Shown one piece after another: positions 5,242 through 7,772 of a stretch of 7,772 nt of DNA (within the stretch, counting starts at the first letter, position 1; each line of letters opens with the position of its first letter). Both the position numbers and the translations under genes were made by a program. The stretch is from Bacillota bacterium. GTDB taxonomy: Bacteria > Bacillota > Tb-RUG-66. The stretch is taken from the NCBI GenBank assembly GCA_016288255.1, contig JAEEYS010000099.1, positions 1 through 7,772 on the forward strand, in the 5' to 3' direction. A model generated the notes under the pieces. The model was not told the origin of the DNA. It saw nothing but the letters and a program-made list of their open reading frames with translations, and ran no database searches.

Positions 5242-6543
5242 ATGGACACATTGATCAAACTGAAAAAGCTGCAGGAAGAACAGAAAAAAATCAAAGTAGG
5301 CTTAGTCGGGACCGGACAGATGGGTAAAGTTTTGGTTTCTCAGATGCGGAACGTGCCGGGCATGGAAGTTGTTTTTCTTTGCAGCAGAACAGCAAAAAAA
5401 GCAAAAGATACATTTGAAAATGGGGGGATATCCTCTTTTGATATCATAGAGATCAACAAAAAGTCGGAAGCGGAAGACGCTGTATCAAACGGAAAATATG
5501 CGGTGACAGACGATTACCGTCTTTTGACGGAATGTGAAAATCTGGATGTGATCGTGGAAGCTACCGGAAATGTGGAAGTGGGTGCGGATATCGCTTATCG
5601 AAGCATTTTACATCAAAAGCATACCGTAATGCTCAATGTGGAAGCGGATGTGACGGTAGGAAACTATTTGAATCATCTGGCGCAAAAAAATCACGTGACC
5701 TATACCGGAACAGCGGGAGATGAGCCGGGAGCGATCTTGGATCTGGTGCGGTTCGCGGAAAACATGGGTCTTGAAGTGATCGTAGCGGGAAAAGGAAAGA
5801 ACAATCCGCTGAATGTGCACGCGGTGGCGGAAGATGTTTTGGAAGCGGCAAAAATAAAAGGGACCAATCCTACGATGCTGACGTCTTTTGTCGACGGCAC
5901 AAAGACCATGATCGAAATGAATGCGGTAGCCAACGCCATTGGATTTTTGCCGGACAAACGGGGAATGCACGGCGTCAAAAGTGATGTAGCGGGCTTAAAC
6001 CGTATTTTTTCTTTAAAAGAAGAAGGAGGTATCTTGGATGGATACCGCCGTGTGGATTTTGTCAACGGTATCGCGCCGGGTGTTTTTGTGATCGTGACGA
6101 CAAAAAATAAAGATGTGGTGGATCTGATGAAGTATTTGAGTTTGGGGGACGGCCCCAACTATACTTTATACCGCCCTTATCATCTGACTTGTTTGGAAAC
6201 GCCGATCACCATCGCCAATGCTTATTTTAACGGCATGGCGACGATTGCGCCGAAAGGGAAAACTCCCTTTGCGGAGACGGTAGCGGTAGCCAAACGGGAC
6301 CTGATGCCGGGAGAAAGTTTGGATGAGATCGGCGGATATACGGTTTACGGCACGTTGGAGACCTTTGAAAAAGCCAAAAAAGAAAACATGCTGCCGGTAG
6401 GGCTTTGCGACGCAGGTATCAAAGTAAAAAAAGCCATCAAAAGAGATACGGTCTTGACCTATGATATGGTAGAGATCACAAAAGAATCGGAAAAAGTACG
6501 GCTGAGAAAATTACAGGACGCTTTGATCGATAGCGCGGAATAA
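5242..6543 (+). CDS. Homoserine dehydrogenase-like NAD(P)-dependent oxidoreductase with SAF domain
   Basis: A 433-residue cytoplasmic protein resembling the COG4091 group (predicted homoserine dehydrogenase with C-terminal SAF domain). A Rossmann nucleotide-binding motif GLVGTGQMG sits at 20-28, after a charged N-terminal helix. VIVEATGN (103-110) and the following segment resemble the dinucleotide-binding domain of homoserine dehydrogenase. The middle (about 150-340) should be the catalytic region, including GTAGDEPGA (156-164). The SAF-like part spans about 345-412, from VAKRDLMPGESLD to the GIKVKKAIKRDTVLTYDMVEI block. Classical threonine-pathway homoserine dehydrogenases have an ACT tail instead, so a role in threonine synthesis should not be assumed; relatives may act on sugar-acid-like compounds. 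AGGAG (5224-5228) precedes the ATG with a rather long 13-base gap. The bh-protein gene follows after 70 bases without a terminator, so the two are probably cotranscribed. Substrate unknown. Confidence 0.88.
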   Translation: MDTLIKLKKLQEEQKKIKVGLVGTGQMGKVLVSQMRNVPGMEVVFLCSRTAKKAKDTFENGGISSFDIIEINKKSEAEDAVSNGKYAVTDDYRLLTECENLDVIVEATGNVEVGADIAYRSILHQKHTVMLNVEADVTVGNYLNHLAQKNHVTYTGTAGDEPGAILDLVRFAENMGLEVIVAGKGKNNPLNVHAVAEDVLEAAKIKGTNPTMLTSFVDGTKTMIEMNAVANAIGFLPDKRGMHGVKSDVAGLNRIFSLKEEGGILDGYRRVDFVNGIAPGVFVIVTTKNKDVVDLMKYLSLGDGPNYTLYRPYHLTCLETPITIANAYFNGMATIAPKGKTPFAETVAVAKRDLMPGESLDEIGGYTVYGTLETFEKAKKENMLPVGLCDAGIKVKKAIKRDTVLTYDMVEITKESEKVRLRKLQDALIDSAE

Positions 6544-6613
6544 AGAAAGAAAAAGACAGGTATGATATTTGTATAGATGCTTTCGATTCCTATTTCAGTG
6601 AGGAGGGATACCG

Positions 6614-6922
6614 ATGAAGATCATGGAAGCAACTTTGTTTTGTCTGCATTGCAACGAAGAAACAACGCATGAAATTACCTATGCGGGACAATATTTGAAA
6701 AGTATCAAATGCAAAAAATGCGGCAACGGGATCGACATTGATAAGGAAAAGTTGATGGAGCAGTATAAAGAGGATTGGGTGGAACGGATCATAACCAAAC
6801 CCAAACGATTGACCAAAGAAATGGAGCAGGATTTTAAGAAGTTTATTTTTTCTTTTCCGGTAAGGGTCTTGACCAAATATTATCGGGTGGCCAAAGAGGT
6901 AAAAGAAATCAAAAAAGATTAA
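6614..6922 (+). CDS. Small zinc-ribbon 'bh protein'
   Basis: A 102-residue protein of the family annotated 'bh protein' in Clostridia; its function is unknown. Two CxxC knuckles, C10/C13 (CLHC) and C33/C36 (CKKC), should bind one zinc. The rest is a charged region with RIITKPKRLTKEM (58-70) and a helical, lysine-rich C-terminus, so nucleic-acid or protein binding is possible but unproven. There is no signal peptide or membrane segment. The start is set by a strong AGGAGG (6601-6606) seven bases before the ATG. It lies downstream of the SAF-domain oxidoreductase on the same strand and before a clear terminator, so it is likely the last gene of that unit. I assign the family from its recalled overall pattern and spacing; a profile search would settle it. 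Confidence 0.85.
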   Translation: MKIMEATLFCLHCNEETTHEITYAGQYLKSIKCKKCGNGIDIDKEKLMEQYKEDWVERIITKPKRLTKEMEQDFKKFIFSFPVRVLTKYYRVAKEVKEIKKD

Positions 6923-6937
6923 AAGATCAAAAGAGGA

Positions 6938-6967
6938 AAAAAGAAGGGAGACTCCCTTCTTTTTGTT
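6938..6967 (+). terminator. Rho-independent terminator after the bh-protein gene
   Basis: A 12-bp stem pairs 6938-6949 (A-rich, ending GGGA) with 6953-6964 (TCCC then T-rich) around a GAC loop. The 3' arm is followed by more T-rich sequence to about 6971. It starts 16 bases after the stop codon. Confidence 0.9.
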
Positions 6968-6987
6968 CTTTAGAAAGAAAAAGAAGC

Positions 6988-7002
6988 AAAAAGCGGATAG
7001 AA
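6988..7002 (+). repeat. 15-bp dispersed repeat, copy 2
   Basis: Exact second copy of AAAAAGCGGATAGAA (first at 3376-3390). Here it lies after a terminator and about 65 bases before the pheA -35 box. The stretch 6972-7067 around it holds no gene I can support. Confidence 0.4.
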
Positions 7003-7067
7003 TGCAGACTGTTTTAGCTGAAACCGATGAAAAAATTTGTTTTGGTTTTGCGCTTTTGCAGAAATGG

Positions 7068-7097
7068 TTGAAGGATAGAAATGTTTTTTGCTATAAT
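7068..7097 (+). promoter_or_regulatory. Sigma-A-type promoter of pheA
   Basis: TTGAAG (7068-7073, 4/6 match to the -35) and a perfect TATAAT (7092-7097) are separated by 18 bases. Transcription should start near 7104, giving a leader of about 77 bases before the TTG at 7181. It is separated from the upstream unit by the terminator at 6938-6967. Confidence 0.75.
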
Positions 7098-7122
7098 GAT
7101 GATTAACGATGATAAAACAAAG

Positions 7123-7151
7123 CCTTTTTGAGAATATTTTTCTGAAAAAGG
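7123..7151 (+). promoter_or_regulatory. Hairpin in the pheA leader
   Basis: CCTTTTT (7123-7129) pairs with AAAAAGG (7145-7151). After one G-G mismatch, AGAA (7131-7134) pairs with TTCT (7140-7143). There is no T-run after it, so it is not an intrinsic terminator. It sits 15 bases before the Shine-Dalgarno and may affect translation or RNA stability. No T-box consensus is present in the leader. Confidence 0.45.
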
Positions 7152-7165
7152 ACGTGATACCCTTT

Positions 7166-7177
7166 AAGGGAGGTGAT
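7166..7177 (+). promoter_or_regulatory. Strong ribosome binding site fixing the TTG start of pheA
   Basis: AAGGGAGGTGAT is close to the full anti-SD complement. Its GGAGG core lies seven bases before TTG at 7181. It decides between the TTG and an in-frame ATG at 7109 that lacks any SD. CCC at 7160-7162 could pair with GGG at 7168-7170 and partly mask the site. Confidence 0.75.
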
Positions 7178-7180
7178 ACG

Positions 7181-7772
7181 TTGAACCGCTTAGAGATGGA
7201 AAGAGAAAAAATCAATGCTATCGATCAAAAGATGGTTCTCATGTTTGAGGAACGCATGGAGGCAGCGGCCGCCATTGCAGCATATAAAAAAGAAAATGGG
7301 ATGGAAGTATTGGACGCAAAAAGGGAACAGCAGGTCATGGAAAAAAACAGCTCCTATTTGCAGGATCCGGACTTAAGACCTTATTATGAGAAATTCTTAA
7401 AATCTTTGATGGGCGTTTCCAAGGCTTATCAGAGAAAGATATTGAACAAAGACAAAGCAGCTTATCAGGGCATTCCGGGCGCTTTTTCTCATATGACGGC
7501 AGAAGCGATTTTTCCGGATTATGAAAAGATCTCGTATGCTACCTTTGAAGAAGTATTCCAGGCAGTGACGGAAGAAAAAGTCGCCTATGGGATCATTCCC
7601 ATAGAAAATTCCTATACCGGCGATGTCGGAGAAGTGTTGGATCTGTTTTATTCTTATCCGGTTGTCATTCAACAGATCCATGATACAAAGATCAGACAAA
7701 ACCTCTTGGTCAACAAAGGGGCTACCGTAAAAGATATTTTGCAAGTCTATTCTCATCCCCAAGCAATCGCTC
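7181..7772 (+). CDS. pheA: Bifunctional chorismate mutase/prephenate dehydratase, 5' part (runs off window)
   Basis: Converts chorismate to prephenate and prephenate to phenylpyruvate, the committed route to phenylalanine. The first 197 residues are visible. Residues 1-85 form an AroQ chorismate mutase domain; by alignment with the E. coli P-protein the active-site set is retained: R8, R25, K36, D45, R48, E49, S80 and Q84. The prephenate dehydratase domain begins near residue 94 with AYQGIPGAFS (94-103) and continues through GIIPIENSYTGDVGEV (137-152) and VYSHPQAIA (189-197). The catalytic TRF motif and the C-terminal ACT domain that would sense phenylalanine lie beyond the window edge. TTG at 7181 is chosen for its near-perfect ribosome binding site and because the mutase domain begins right after it. 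An in-frame ATG at 7109 would add 24 residues and start about five bases from the predicted transcript start. The gene has its own promoter and a structured leader. Confidence 0.95.
   Translation, partial: MNRLEMEREKINAIDQKMVLMFEERMEAAAAIAAYKKENGMEVLDAKREQQVMEKNSSYLQDPDLRPYYEKFLKSLMGVSKAYQRKILNKDKAAYQGIPGAFSHMTAEAIFPDYEKISYATFEEVFQAVTEEKVAYGIIPIENSYTGDVGEVLDLFYSYPVVIQQIHDTKIRQNLLVNKGATVKDILQVYSHPQAIA

Noticed and set aside
5700..6158. 152-residue minus-strand open frame inside the oxidoreductase gene
   Set aside because: Shadow frame of a clear coding sequence, with no domain or start signal.
7104..7180. T-box or phenylalanine attenuator in the pheA leader
   Set aside because: There is no T-box core consensus, no terminator with a T-run, and the upstream ATG frame has no stop before pheA, so it is not a classical leader peptide.
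1..7772. Mobile element, prophage, CRISPR or defence island
   Set aside because: No transposase, integrase, terminal repeats, repeat-spacer array or defence-type gene is seen, and composition is even across the window.

Overview
The window looks like an ordinary chromosomal segment of an anaerobic low-to-moderate GC Firmicute, most likely class Clostridia. The support is purine-rich coding strands, strong AGGAGG-type ribosome binding sites, short gaps with A/T-flanked hairpin terminators, and the gene set: an anaerobic-type arylacetate-CoA ligase followed by a tandem ACT protein, a small 'bh protein' zinc ribbon, and a fused chorismate mutase/prephenate dehydratase. I cannot name a genus. I see no tRNA, rRNA, CRISPR array, insertion sequence, phage gene or abrupt change in composition.

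Layout. (1) 36-1787: paaK-like ligase and ACT-domain gene in one transcription unit, closed by a long hairpin terminator at 1799-1835. The ligase ATG directly abuts a TAG, so the unit probably continues upstream of the window. (2) 1968-2846: metallo-beta-lactamase-fold hydrolase. (3) 2941-3360: dUTPase with a probable promoter of its own and a terminator at 3391-3425. (4) 3507-4508: a HypE/PurM-like (AIR synthase-related) protein behind a good sigma-A promoter that sits within two inverted repeats. (5) 4596-5132, minus strand: membrane-anchored protein of unknown function, convergent with gene 4 and divergent from gene 6. (6) 5242-6922: predicted homoserine dehydrogenase-like oxidoreductase with a SAF domain, then the zinc-ribbon 'bh protein', closed by a terminator at 6938-6967. 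(7) 7092 to the window end: promoter, structured leader and the 5' part of pheA, which runs off the edge.

How the genes fit together. Both ends concern aromatic compounds: pheA makes phenylpyruvate toward phenylalanine, and the ligase/ACT pair belongs to a family often placed beside indolepyruvate:ferredoxin oxidoreductase genes in anaerobes that ferment aromatic amino acids. The genes between have separate transcription signals and do not form an evident pathway. I found no convincing new multi-gene system. The points most worth checking are the palindrome-embedded promoter of the HypE-like gene, two sequence modules shared in swapped order by two intergenic regions, the start site and leader structure of pheA, and four conserved genes of unknown substrate or role.
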